Program-made: the position numbers and the translations under genes
Origin: Icerya purchasi
Lineage: Eukaryota > Arthropoda > Insecta > Hemiptera > Monophlebidae
Length of the DNA: 64,000 bases
Direction of reading: 5' to 3'
Assembly: GCA_039619475.1 (NCBI GenBank)
Contig: CM077115.1
Coordinates: 220,209,291 to 220,273,290 of the forward strand
Shown here: positions 10,793-22,019 of the stretch, piece after piece
How the letters are laid out: the number at the start of each line of letters is the position of its first letter
How positions within the stretch are numbered: position 1 is the stretch's first letter
The notes under the pieces: model-generated
Told to the model about the DNA's origin: nothing
The model's database searches: none
The model's input: the letters and a program-made list of their open reading frames with translations, nothing else

Positions 10793-11233
10793 TAGTGATG
10801 GGCAACTTCGAAATGATTCATTCGAATTATTTGATTGTTCGATGACTTTGAATGCATTCGATTGTTCCGTGGTTGCATTCGAAATGTTATTTCATTCGAA
10901 TAATTCATTCGTATTCACAACAATCATTTGAAATGCTATTTCTCTCGGAAGAATCTAGTCAATGTTTAACGAATACTTCATTCGTTTGTGTTCGGATAGT
11001 TTCGGTTTTTATTCGAATAATTCATTCCTATTTGCAACAATCATTCGAAATGTTATTTCTCTCGAAAGAATCTAGGCGATGTTTAACGAATACTTCATTC
11101 GTTTGTGTTCGGATGGTTCCGGTTTTTATTTGAATAATTCATTTGTATTCACAAAAATCATTCAATTGTTTTTTTTTTTTGACGATTATCGGTTGTTTCG
11201 ATTATAAAAACATTTCGAAATCGCACATCACTA
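10793..11233. mobile_element. hAT-type MITE, copy C (right arm)
   Basis: This is the mirror of 6060-6500, with the same ends and 8-bp duplication, so the insertion predates the inverted duplication. Confidence 0.85.
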
Positions 11234-13824
11234 ATTCTAATACATATACATAAGAAAATAATAAAAAAACGAGTAACAAATAAAAAAATAATAAACAGAG
11301 TGATAGCAATATGGTGTATCTAGAATTTGCATCATCTAATACCTCAAGCATTGTATGTAGAATATAAAAATGAGTAAAAATAGCTATAATTAGAGAGAGT
11401 ATGAATAAATTTTTAAAAAATATCAAAAAAAAAAAAAAAAACCCATGTTATTTTCCGGCGGTGTTTGAAATGAAAATTTCTACATGTATTTAATGTGATA
11501 GTTGACGCAGGTGCGAAAATATGTTTAATTTTTTCAAAATTTAATTCTAAAAACATTCGTGGAAAAGTAAATAAATTAAGTAAACATAGAAATTAGTAGG
11601 CATCATATAAAAAATTAAAACTTATGATGGAACTTAGAATATAGATGAATGAAAAAAAAGTTGTAATTGAATAGATTAATGAAAAAACATAATAGTCTTT
11701 GTGTTTACGTTTCTTCTGTTTTTTTTTTGTTTTTTTTTCGTTATGTTTAATGCATCATATTGCTTTTTATGTATAGCCTCTTCACTCTCTTGTTTTCAAA
11801 AGTATATTCTTCTGTCAATTACTTCTTTAAAAAAACTTTCCGAATTTTAGCATTTATCATATTATATGACATGTACAATAAATTAACAGATTCCATATTG
11901 GAGTGTAAAGAAAACTATTTTAAAAAATCTCTGAAATAAAAAATAATATAAAGAAAAAAGGATTGTGAAGCAAAGAAAGAAAAAAAACAAAAAACAGTGA
12001 TTCTTCATGATATTTTTACTCCCCACCCTGGGGACATTTATTTTTGTAGAATTTAAATATTATTGTAAAAGCAAGTATGATATAATTTTGTATATCACAG
12101 GGTGAAAAAAAAAAAATAATAATAATACATTAATCATTGATTTAAAAATTATATTATCATACATTTCCGGCATCCGATATTTGCATGCGCTTGTATGGAA
12201 AGCGTGTATACACATATACACGAATAAAATATAATACATCCATGGTAACTTGCATATTTCTGCTGTTGTCTAAAACCGTTAGAATATTAGGTAAAAGATT
12301 GAGTAAGATAAATACGATTTATTTTCCGTAACACATTGTTTAAAGAAACAAAAATAAAAAATAAAATAACATGATCGATTTAATTTGAATTTAGCAATAT
12401 TTTTAGAACTAACATGAATTTTTGGTAAAACGCGAAAGAAAAAAAGAAAGAAAACAATGTTAAAATTTGTTAGTTTTATGGATAAATCAGTATAGTTGTA
12501 TTTAACAATGCCTATGCAGTTAATAATCTTTTGTCATTCATTTAACTGTGCGCTCACACACATGCCCACATACACGTATACCGGTCTTAATGGTATGTGT
12601 ATTATCAACTATCCCATTCATCCAGTTTTAAAGCTAATTTTCGGCTTTTTTTATAAAACTGCCTCGAAAAGGATGCTAACGGATATTTCATGTCTACCAC
12701 TGCAGTGCAGTTCTGCAATAATAAAGGTACATAATTTATCTCACTCTCACTCTCTTATTCTATAAGCGGATCTCTACCTGTCGTTGCGATTCAACGGATG
12801 TTTCTTATTAGCCATTTCGCACATTTCAAGCATACATACACACACATGTTCACACATATTCACACATATTTACTCACCATTACGCGCATGCAGTGTCGAT
12901 ACATGATCTGCAGGTGCTTCTATAATGACGAAGACTATTCGTAGACGTTCCTGTAGATTTCGAAATATTTTCGTATTGAAAAATTTTAAATGTAAAAAAT
13001 GAAAAATCTTAGAACGAAACATTGTATAAAAATTTCCTTCGTAATCTGTATTCCAAATAATAAGACTCGTACGTTTTCATCAGCCCCCTCCCTCACGTGT
13101 AAAAATTTAGCTTTTTATTTTCTCTCTCTGTTGTATCAGTCTATTTAAACGATATGAATAATAATGATTTTTTTTTTTTTTTAAAGATAATAAGTGTAAA
13201 CTGAACATTTTACGGAAATTTCCATCAAAGTTTGAAATCTATGTATCAGGTTTTGACCGTTTTTCAAATAAAGTCGTAGATTTACCATTCATATCGAGGA
13301 AAAAATAAAAAAATAATTTTTTTCATACTTGTATATGTAAGCATATACACGCATGCATATGCTGAGAGATAAAAAAAAAGAAAAAGAAAAAGATTATTTA
13401 AATTTAAATAAACAGTTACATAAATTGATTTGATTTCATCCATACAACATATTAATTGAAATAGAATGGAATAATAAATGATGTGTTCGGTACTATAATA
13501 TCTGCGGTGTATCTAAATAATTTTAAAGTAATTATATGACCATGAAATAAAATAAAATGTATGAAATGTATATTATTACATATTAAAATTCCATGCATAT
13601 ATACATACATACATTATAATTTATGTGAAACAATGTAAAAGATTTTGAAATAATAAAAATAAAAAATGCGAGTAAAAGAAAAAAATATGGTTTTATTTCA
13701 CATATTATACATACTACGCGACAATTGACTTTGGTACATTGAAAGGTAATTATTATGTTCATATTCAACTTTCGTAGGATCTAGACAACTCCAGCTTTCA
13801 AATTCCACGTCTTTTATTGAATTT

Positions 13825-14823
13825 TTAATCCGTATGAATTGAATGTTGACAGTCGTCGCAATCTTTTACTTTGACACAATTTCGAGTACTCCTGTGTAAT
13901 GTATCACCATCGATATAATATTCTTTATCATGTTCGTGATCGTAGCATGGTAGAAATGATTTTATCGTATCATCCTGTTTTAATCTGTCCGGTAAAAATA
14001 TATAAATGTCCCCGATGCAACTTGGAAATAATGTAATTATCATTTCTTTGGTGGCTGTAATGAACAACTGGCTTAAATCATTTATATTGAGATTGTTCAT
14101 AAGCTTCAGCGGACGGATAACGTGATCGTGCCACGTCTTCATCACCATAACATTTTTCATCGCACAATGAAAAATATCATTCTCATAATGGTGCTTACAA
14201 GTTACCAGATTGCTTATACCAGAGTATTCTTGATATAAATCATCAATACTAGGTACTTGAAAGACTTTCTCCATATTAACGAGTTCATAGTCCAAGTCAC
14301 GCAACAATTCAGACTTTTCGTTAAGTTCCCATAATATAAGTTTTGCATAAGTGGTTAAAATATATACGCGAGCCTTCGGTTTTTCGGACAATATTGTGAA
14401 TACATCACGTGCCATGAATATTTCTTCCCGACAGGGAAATAATGAGGGGTTTTTCAAGTAATGACTCACGGAAGAGCATTGTAAATGAGGCATTTTTGAT
14501 GCAGACCATGCTCTGCTTGGCTTGTATAGCGTATGTAAACATCTCCCGCCAGACATATCAATCATCGCTAGTTCGGTTACTAGAAAACCATAATCAGAAT
14601 CCTTATGGAAGCTGAAATCTACAAAATATTCCGCTATATCCATCTGATCTGACAATAATACTGGACCAACGATTTTATGTGCAAAAGATGTTGATTCTGT
14701 TGAAGAATAACCATCATCTGATCGCGGTAATTGAAGTGACGAAGACGTATGCGAGTCGCTATCACTTGCAATGTCCTTAATTGATCTTGAGTTGCTGCTT
14801 ACGTTAACTATATTAGCATTCAT
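13825..14823 (-). CDS. Exonuclease-fold-like protein, 332 aa (right arm)
   Basis: This is the mirror copy of 2470-3468 with an identical predicted protein. It is intact from ATG to stop, with AATAAA at 13813-13818. Two identical intact copies in opposite orientation, together with the two dead paralogues, make four family members within 14 kb. Whether both are transcribed cannot be judged from sequence. Confidence 0.6.
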   Translation of the reverse strand: MNANIVNVSSNSRSIKDIASDSDSHTSSSLQLPRSDDGYSSTESTSFAHKIVGPVLLSDQMDIAEYFVDFSFHKDSDYGFLVTELAMIDMSGGRCLHTLYKPSRAWSASKMPHLQCSSVSHYLKNPSLFPCREEIFMARDVFTILSEKPKARVYILTTYAKLILWELNEKSELLRDLDYELVNMEKVFQVPSIDDLYQEYSGISNLVTCKHHYENDIFHCAMKNVMVMKTWHDHVIRPLKLMNNLNINDLSQLFITATKEMIITLFPSCIGDIYIFLPDRLKQDDTIKSFLPCYDHEHDKEYYIDGDTLHRSTRNCVKVKDCDDCQHSIHTD

Positions 14824-15073
14824 GATTGAATAATATGTATTTCAAACTTTTCACTAAAAAAAAAATACAGAGAAAAAGAAAGAGAAAAAGGAAAGATAAA
14901 AGACAGAAAAAAATGATAGAGAAAAAAAGAGAAAAAACGTAGGAAATTATTTTCTTTAATGTTGACGTAAAAGTTTTAATAATGCGTGAACACAGATTCG
15001 ACAAAATATACATGTTTAACATAAAACTAATACTGACCGCTTGAATGATTCCGTTCGATAGTCTATCTCATTA

Positions 15074-15169
15074 GCTACCTTTGAATCGGTTGTGGCAGTG
15101 GAAATGTTACGTCAGAAAAATGTTGTTCCGTCGGAGAAAGCTGAATATATTTGTATACAAACAAAGTAA
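15074..15169 (+). pseudogene. Divergent short coding segment, copy 2 (right arm)
   Basis: This is the mirror of 2124-2219. It is an open stretch with the core AVEMLRQKNVVPSEKA ending in TAA, upstream of and divergent to the 332-codon gene at 14823. Confidence 0.5.
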
Positions 15170-15299
15170 TCGAGGACTTTGAGTGTATGCGCATATGTGA
15201 GGGAGTGTGAAAAATATTCTTGTACCGAATAATGGGAAATAGCGTGCGAGCAATGTACAAGTGGTCTTGAAGGTATGCGAGTCATGCAGGTAAAGGTTG

Positions 15300-16384
15300 T
15301 TGCGATGACGAGATATATACCTGCAGAGGTTATCGATTTTTGGAAAACAGGGATTGACGTTCGAAACAATAATATCTTGAAACGATCGATGATGCGGATG
15401 AGTTTATTAAATAAAAAAATTATGTTTATAGCGAAACGAATAATATTAAAAATAATTGTGATGTTAATAAATATTTTTTATTGATCGGAGATTTTTCTTT
15501 CTCGAAAGGTTAAAATTATTTTTGACAATGTTAAGTGTATATGATGACATGAATGTGTAGGAAAAAGTAATACAGGTACAAAAAAAATAAAGATCGTTAA
15601 TAAAAAAACAAACATATAGAACTGCATGTGGTGCATATGCGAGATCAATGTGATATGCTATTGTGTCTAACGTTGAAAAAATGTTCATGATCAATAGGGA
15701 AATTCGTGATAGAAGATAAGTGTGTGGGAATGTGCGGTACGCTTTCGAGTGAACCATTGATTAATTTTTAGAATCGATAAAATAAATAAAGATTGCGAAA
15801 GATCAGTAATTTTAGATGTGTGGGGGGCGGGGTAGAAAGAATGAATTTTTAGGATTGAAAAAAAAAAAATGAAAAACATATTCGAATCAATTTTTGAAGA
15901 ACTCGTAATAGAGTAATATAGAATCTGTGCGGGGGGGATAGATAGTATGCTTTCACAACAGTCTGAATGTTTGTTCGGATTAATTTTTAAAACCTCGGAA
16001 AACATATAGAAATACTTACGGACTGAAAATAATCGTAATGAGAAAAATAATAAAATATACTTGGACTAATTTTGAAAAAAAGTGGTAACGCGAACGAATG
16101 ACACGTGCGTGAGAATGATGCGTGTGCTTTCGTTGAGGGGCGAGACATCGATAGATTTATTTTTAGAACCGGGGAAAACATACATAAATACTTATGGATG
16201 GAAAAGTAATCGTAAGTGAGAAAAAATAATAAATATACTTAGACTAATTCTATAATACTTAGGCTTGGAAAAATTATTATGAACGATAGGGAAACTATCG
16301 AGAGCAGAGTGTGCACGGGATCGAATGGTTCGCTTTCGTGGTGGCTAACGCTATGGTAGATATAAGCGTGTGATCTGCCAGTGC
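15300..16384. repeat. Degenerate satellite-like repeats (right arm)
   Basis: This is the mirror of about 909-1993. The forward-strand monomers are easiest to read here: AAATATACTTAGACTAATT, CTATAATACTTAGGC, AAAAATTATTATGAACGAT and GAATGATGCGTGTGCTTTCG blocks recur at intervals of very roughly 150-300 bp. Confidence 0.7.
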
Positions 16385-16679
16385 TAGTGATGTGCGTCGA
16401 AATGTTTTTACAATCGAAACAATCAACAATCGTCAAAAAAAAAAAAAACAATCAAATGATTTTCATTCGAATGATTTGATTCGAATGATTTTAATTTGAA
16501 TGATTTTAATTCAAATGATTTTGATTCGAATGATTTTAATTCGAATGATTGTTGTGAATACAAATGAATTATTCGAATGAAATAACATTTCAAATGTAAC
16601 TGTGGAACAATCGAATGCATTCGAAGTTATCGAATAATCGAATAATTCGAATGAATCATTTCGAAGTTGCCCATCACTA
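16385..16679. mobile_element. hAT-type MITE, copy B (right arm)
   Basis: This is the mirror of 614-908, with the same termini and GCACTGAC-type duplication. Confidence 0.85.
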
Positions 16680-16962
16680 GTCAGTGCGCTTTTGTAACGA
16701 TCGGAGAATAAGGAAAAATTTTTGGAACTGTAGAAAATGAGAAATATACTTAGACTAATTTTATAATACTTACGGACGGAAAAATAATCGTAAGTGAGAA
16801 AAAATAATAAATATACTTGCACTAATTCTATGATACTTAGGCTTTGAAAAATTATTATGAATGATAGGGAAACTATCGAGAGCAGAGTGTGCACGGGATC
16901 TAATGGTTCGCTTTCGTGGTGGCTAACACTATGGTAGATATAAGCGTGTGATCTGTCAGTGC

Positions 16963-17297
16963 TAGTGATGTGCGATTTCGAAATGTTTTTACAATCGAAA
17001 CAATCAACAATCGTCAAAAAAACAAAACAAAAAACAATCGAATGATTTTGATTCAAATGATTTTAATTTGAATGATTTTGATTCGAATGATTTTGATTCG
17101 AATGATTTTAATTCGAATGATTTTGATTCGAATGATTTTTGATTCGAATGATTTTAATTCGAATGATTGATGTGAATACGAATGAATTATACGAATGAAA
17201 TAACATTTCGAATGCAACTGTGGAACAATCGAATGCATTCGAAGTTATCGAACAATCGAATAATTCGAATGAAACATTTCGAAGTTTCCCATCACTA
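16963..17297. mobile_element. hAT-type MITE, copy A (right arm, 31 bp longer)
   Basis: This is the mirror of 27-330 but 31 bp longer, because the 15-bp array at 17040-17167 has two additional units. This is the only indel I can find between the two arms. Confidence 0.85.
17040..17167. repeat. 15-bp tandem array (right, longer allele)
   Basis: This is the same ATTCGAATCAAAATC-type array as 157-253 with two extra units, one of them 16 bp. It is a clean marker for telling the arms apart. Confidence 0.9.
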
Positions 17298-17560
17298 GTC
17301 AGTACGCTTTTGTAACGATCGGAGAATAAAGAAAAAATTTTTGGAACCGTAGAAAATGAGAAATATACTTAGACCAATTTTTATAATGCTTAGGCATGGA
17401 AAAAATAAAAAAATTAAAAAATACATTTGAATGGTATAAAGCGGGGAATGGGGGGCTCAGGTTAGTTTTATGCTTTAAATATTATACTTTGGTTAATTTA
17501 AAAAAAAATTACGATATCGCTAACGATCGACATGTGTGCGAGAATGATGCATGCGCTTTT
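17298..17560. repeat. Satellite-like flank beyond the palindrome
   Basis: It continues the monomer blocks (AAATATACTTAGACCAATT, ATAATGCTTAGGCATGG, GCGAGAATGATGCATGCGCTTTT). It leads directly into the third divergent segment. Confidence 0.65.
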
Positions 17561-17730
17561 ACTTGGTTTAAATCAGTTGTGGCAGTGGAAATATTATGTC
17601 AGAAAAATGTCATTCTGTCAGGAATAGTTGGTTACATATGCGCATTGAATAAAGTAGTCATGGGCTTTGAGTATGAGTATGTTTTTGTGTTAGTGTGTAC
17701 ATGTAGGGTGTGGATCTGCAATATGACATA
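17561..17730 (+). pseudogene. Third copy of the divergent short segment
   Basis: The frame contains SVVAVEILCQKNVILSG, clearly related to the two palindrome versions. It lies in a 111-codon frame (17396-17731) whose N-terminal half is satellite sequence. The following DNA (17740-17850) resembles the loop sequence at 7920-7995. No paralogue gene is found upstream of it. Confidence 0.5.
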
Positions 17731-18352
17731 GACTGTAATAGAAAGTATAAGAATGTTAAGATCCGGTTTCAACGGTTGCGTTAGCATTTACGTGTAGCGC
17801 TATGAGAGAAGCATTTTCGCTTTTGCGATGTGTGAGATAGACTTACCCCCGTACATAATGTTTCGGACAAAGAAGAGTTTTACGCAACTGACCGAACGAA
17901 AATCTTCGCGATTCCTAGAAATACCGGATCGGCGAAAACCTGTATTTTACCGCGATTCCTGCAGACTGACCACTGATAACATTGATAACAACAAAATCCA
18001 ATAATGATAATAACTAATTTTACATATGTGTACGGACACTCGTAACCGTATATACATCATTGTGTGTGTGCGCGTAATCCTCCAAAACCAGTCGCTACCG
18101 AATAACGGTAATTTACGTACAAGTAAAGGCATGCATCGGCCAAATGATTGACAGGTACAAGGTCACTTGCGATGGCACGCGTACGAATTTACCGCGATAG
18201 TGATGATGATGGTGATTTTTACATGTGTGTGCAGACGTATATACACGTACATTTGCATATGTGTGTATTAATTAAGGGATCGACAATCAAATGGAATGCG
18301 GTTCCGCGGTCCGAGACGCTCCGGAAACGGCTCTGGAAGGCCTTAATCAACG
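17731..18352. other. No recognised gene
   Basis: This holds short frames and repeated TG/TA-rich words only. The first 120 bp match loop DNA (AAGATCCGGTTT block). I see no gene in the remainder. Confidence 0.5.
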
Positions 18353-18661
18353 GTGGCGGCATCCTTTGTCTATGAATCGGTGTTTTCCCTCTACTGGCCA
18401 GTCAGATGGAAAGAGTTCAATGTGTTAAAATTTTCGCCGCGTCAAACCGAAATCGATATTTATATAAAATTAAGATCAAATTTAGGATTACCGGAGTCCT
18501 TTTTAGCCGGAAATTGTTTCTTTGTGTTGCAACGGAAGTATAGAATATATAAAAATGAATATGCACGTCGTGGAGAAATGATTAAAGTAAAAAATTATAA
18601 CGAACTGTATGACCCCGGAGAAATGCTGAAAAGTGTGAACGGCGAACGCAGTTTAATATAA
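18353..18661 (+). CDS. Unrecognised ORF, 102 aa
   Basis: This ATG-to-stop frame has normal amino-acid balance and no low complexity. It contains RQTEIDIYIKLRSNLGLPES, then FLAGNCFFVLQRKY, YKNEYARRGEM and KNYNELYDPGEM. Composition differs from the AT-rich surroundings (GC richer near the start). It could be a surviving exon of a host gene or a transposon fragment. I do not recognise the family. Confidence 0.35.
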   Translation: MAASFVYESVFSLYWPVRWKEFNVLKFSPRQTEIDIYIKLRSNLGLPESFLAGNCFFVLQRKYRIYKNEYARRGEMIKVKNYNELYDPGEMLKSVNGERSLI

Positions 18662-19353
18662 CCTGGCTAATTTAATGAGAAAACAAATGACCGATGAAAA
18701 TTAATTTGACGCGACTGGTTCTGGTGTAGAGCAGTCTAAAAGTTTCCATACGGCGGCGCGTATGACAGCACAGGTTGTTAGATTATTTTAAATAATTAAG
18801 GGCGAAAATTAGACACTTCAAAAAATCGACTTTTTTTAGTTTTTTTATTTCTTTTATTTTAATTATCGTCTGCATAGCTATTCAAAAGTGTGTTTGCTCA
18901 AAAAATTTCAAAGCGAAATTCAAAGTCATTCTGATGTGCTACTGATGATGAAACGGAGCGTGCTCCAATACTCGGCTGCTTAGTCGATCATTATGTGTAT
19001 TCGTTCTTCCTTCTTTAAACACCGTGATATGCATTTGTACACACACTTCACGTCATAACGCTGTTTGTATCGTGTACTATGGACAGTGAACGATACATCT
19101 CTCTACCTGCAACTTCTTCAGCTGTCAGAAATTTGACGATTGCACGTGTATCATCTCGCAACTCGTCGCTGGATTGGAAACATTCACTAACATGTTTTAC
19201 AAATGCGTACAGAAGTTCTACTGATCAGATCAGAACACGGCAAACGGCATTCTGTTCAGCAATCTTGCGCAACAAATGTGAACGAGCAACGCGTTGTTCA
19301 ACGACAAAAAGACATGTCGCTCTGCAGACGGAGGAAGAGCTAGAAAAAAGATG

Positions 19354-19850
19354 TTTTTTTTTTTTTTTTTTTTTTGTCGGGCTCGTCAACCAAGGATCTT
19401 TGCCTAGAAACAAAAGGTAAGGAAAGAAGTCAGTTATATTGTTTGATCCGATCAGAAATTTTATCTGAAAAGGAACAAATAGCAGGGATAATTATTGGGG
19501 AAGGAAAGGACAGGATATAGGAAGCACAATAAGGGGTAGGAATTCCAAGCTTAAGCAAATAAGAATATAAGACAGAACGCTCCACGGAGAGAGATAAACA
19601 CTGGAAAAACACATGATCGGCGTCGCAAATAACTGCATCATCCGAATGGAGAGGACAGTGTGGAGAAGAGATCAAGAAAAAACGAAATCTGGAGGAAAAC
19701 AGCAAAGAATGGCTAAAGCGCATACGAACAATGTAAACAACATCAGAACGCCGAAGGGAGGGATGCAAAAGAAACCATGAATATGCAGGAAGAGTAGGCT
19801 GGACTGACAGGTAAAAGGAACAAAAAAGGAGATGATTGAGCTGAATTACG
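19354..19850 (-). mobile_element. 5'-truncated I-like LINE, 3' end only
   Basis: It is read on the minus strand and matches the last roughly 400 bp of the elements ending at 59,110 and 37,050: Leu/Arg-rich text ending in the Cys/His region (HCPLHSDDAVICDADHVFFQ) and the tail SDRIK. It ends with the GAC(A/G)AGCCC-type tag and a 22-bp poly(A), seen as T at 19354-19375. It is a dead-on-arrival insertion typical of target-primed reverse transcription. Confidence 0.85.
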
Positions 19851-20931
19851 CTTATGAGGAAGAAGAAGGGTTGCTTTGCGGTGCTGAGCTGGCCGATTGA
19901 AATGTAAAAGTACATTATGTATTTCATTATTATCACGAATTTTTTTAAACGTGTTTTTCTCAAAATAACTTTTTTTTTCAATTGACGTGCAGCATTGATC
20001 GATTTTAAAGAATCTCGAGAGCGCGCTAAAAACATGACAGCCAACTGTGGCGCTAAAAGTAAAAAAATCATGCACCGCTGAGGTCGACTAGCGGAAGGTT
20101 AAGAGACTTGAAATAAATTATTGTCACTTATTAAAGTAGAAAATTAAGGGTACTACAATTTAAATTCCATTAAAAATTTCAACGTTTTTAACGATTGTGC
20201 ATTATATAATAATAATAATAATAATAATAAAACATTTTACCCCGTTTACGATTCGTTCTTTTCCGTTTTCTTTAATTTCGTTGATGACTTCGTTTTTCCC
20301 GTTTTTATCGCTTTTATTTTGTTCGACAGAAACCGAACAATTATACAGGACACGTTATCTTGTGGGTTAAAGGGATCGGTCAAAGATTTCTCCACTAACT
20401 GTTATCGACAATTTAAACACAATTTAATTACAATTTTTCAACAGCGATTTTTATTTTTTTTCATATAGAAATAATATAATATACAATTCCAAGGTGTCTA
20501 TCAAGGACATTTAGTAATACGTTTGAGTGGAATTAAACATGAAGGGAGGGAGGAGTACCTGCCATGGTCCTGGCGATTCCGTCTTCTTATATCACCGGAA
20601 CATTTAGCAGTTTTCTAGCCAGAGTGTTCGGGTGGATATCGAATCTTTCTGCGTGTCTTTTAGCGTGAACTCCTGATAACATCAGCCACATAATCTATAC
20701 ATAAATCTCAATGCAAGGTTAGATTAACTTTACATACCAGGGGGCGCTTTGGTTATCAACCGAAGGATTTTATTCTGGGAAGTCGGTATTACTTTCAATT
20801 TTAACGCGGTTTAGCGCAATCCCAAAGTTGACTCTCCCCCCCCCCCGCACGTACAGATAAGTTTTAGAATTTTTGTATATATATATTAGACGTTTGTTAT
20901 CCGTTGTCAATACACTGTTTCTTCCTATCAG
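19851..20931. other. No recognised gene
   Basis: It contains a TAA/AAT microsatellite at about 20201-20230 and a run of C at about 20836-20846. No coding region or element end was recognised. Confidence 0.5.
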
Positions 20932-21333
20932 TCAATGAATTTTTTTAATCCGGGTATCTAGTTTTTCCTTTTTTACCCGTATAATATGGTGTTTCCACGT
21001 CAAACGGCTGTCTAAGTGCGAACCTAAATACCTGGCCGTTGTTCGTACAGGCAGGCTATTGATCCTAAAGGGTGAGACTTGAACTTTTCGGTTAGTAAAA
21101 TGAATATTCACCGATTTACACTCGTTTACCCCGATTTTCTCTTTTTTTAAACCATGTTTCCGCCTCTTTCTAAAAGCCTTTTGTAGATTATTGCTAGGCT
21201 CTCTTCGTATCTTCATGCGATGAAAGATATGTGTCGTCCGCAAATATTTCCTCGGCTGTACATTCTCTGTCGCAGGAAAATCTTCTGTGTATAGCGAATA
21301 ATAAAGAGAAACTTCACTATATATTTTATTCAC
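20932..21333 (-). pseudogene. Jockey-like reverse transcriptase fragment
   Basis: The minus frame contains LYTEDFPATENV, NECKSVNIHFTNRK, then the conserved ARYLGSHLDSRLTWKHHI block. This is the region just after the YxDD box in Jockey-type reverse transcriptases; compare KYLGLHLDAHLTWKHHV in the element at 47253-49259. The YxDD box itself is missing or scrambled. Together with the gag-like scrap at 21452-21865 it probably represents one decayed minus-strand element. Confidence 0.7.
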
Positions 21334-21639
21334 AACGTATAATTACAAGAAATATATATCGCATTATCTTTTAACTTCTGTATACATTTTTGATCTCTTA
21401 AAATCGAGTGCCGAAATGTATGGATTTATGGCGTTAGAAACATTCGTTAAGTTATTTATCACCAACGGTGCATTTTTGCAAAATATCATGAAACAAAACT
21501 AAAAAAAAAAAAAAAAAAAAACCGTAATGAACGAGTAGTAATATGAAAAAATGTAACTTTATAAAACTAAGGAGTACACGCAAAGGATAAGTTTTATGAC
21601 AAAGTAGCACAATATGTTTCCTTATAATGAGGATTTTTT

Positions 21640-21865
21640 CCAAATGTACAAACCAAAACAGAACGTCCTTGAACATGGCGCGCATTTTTCTACAAGTATA
21701 TCGATTAAAAAAAGTTGCAATACATTGGGGGGGGGGGGCACTACCAGTCACACCATTTCGACCAACTTTTTTAATCTCGATGTCGTTATCACCTAAAGGA
21801 CTTTTCCGTAAGATTTCTGCAATTTTGAGAGCGCTGATAGATAATCTTACTTGATCAGAAAACAT
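21640..21865 (-). pseudogene. Retrotransposon gag-like scrap
   Basis: The minus frame includes SALKIAEILRKSP, NDIEIKKVGRNGV and AMFKDVLF. The pattern of a helix, a short VGRNxV strand and a second strand matches the nucleic-acid-binding part of LINE ORF1 (gag-like) proteins. It contains a G/C homopolymer interruption (21727-21738). Assignment is by pattern only. Confidence 0.4.
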
Positions 21866-22019
21866 TTTTTTCTAAAAAAAATTTATAGCAATTTGAACTA
21901 CATGGGTTGCCGCAAGAGTAATGCACAGTGCGCTCTAGCGGGCTTTGTAGACAATATGTCAGTGTGCAGACTGATGTCTTGAAAACAAGTTGGTGCCATA
22001 TGGTAGCGGGATTCGTATA

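Larger units (their letters stand above)
9426..17323. repeat. Right arm of large inverted repeat
   Basis: This is the reverse complement of 1-7867. It is 31 bp longer because the ATTCGAA-rich array at 17040-17167 has two extra units compared with 157-253. Position 17323 pairs with base 1 of the window, so the arm may continue in the source sequence beyond what can be compared. After 17323 the sequence runs on as related satellite-like DNA. Confidence 0.97.

Noticed and set aside
1..17323. Palindrome as a simple fold-back sequencing artefact
   Set aside because: A 1,558-bp unique loop with its own gene and a 31-bp length difference between arms make this less likely, though only reads can exclude it.
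17396..17731. 111-codon ORF treated as one gene
   Set aside because: Its first half is satellite sequence; only the conserved segment from about 17561 is supported.
19430..20071. 213-codon minus ORF as a host gene
   Set aside because: Its C-terminal part is the tail of an I-like LINE and its N-terminal part is unrelated flank.
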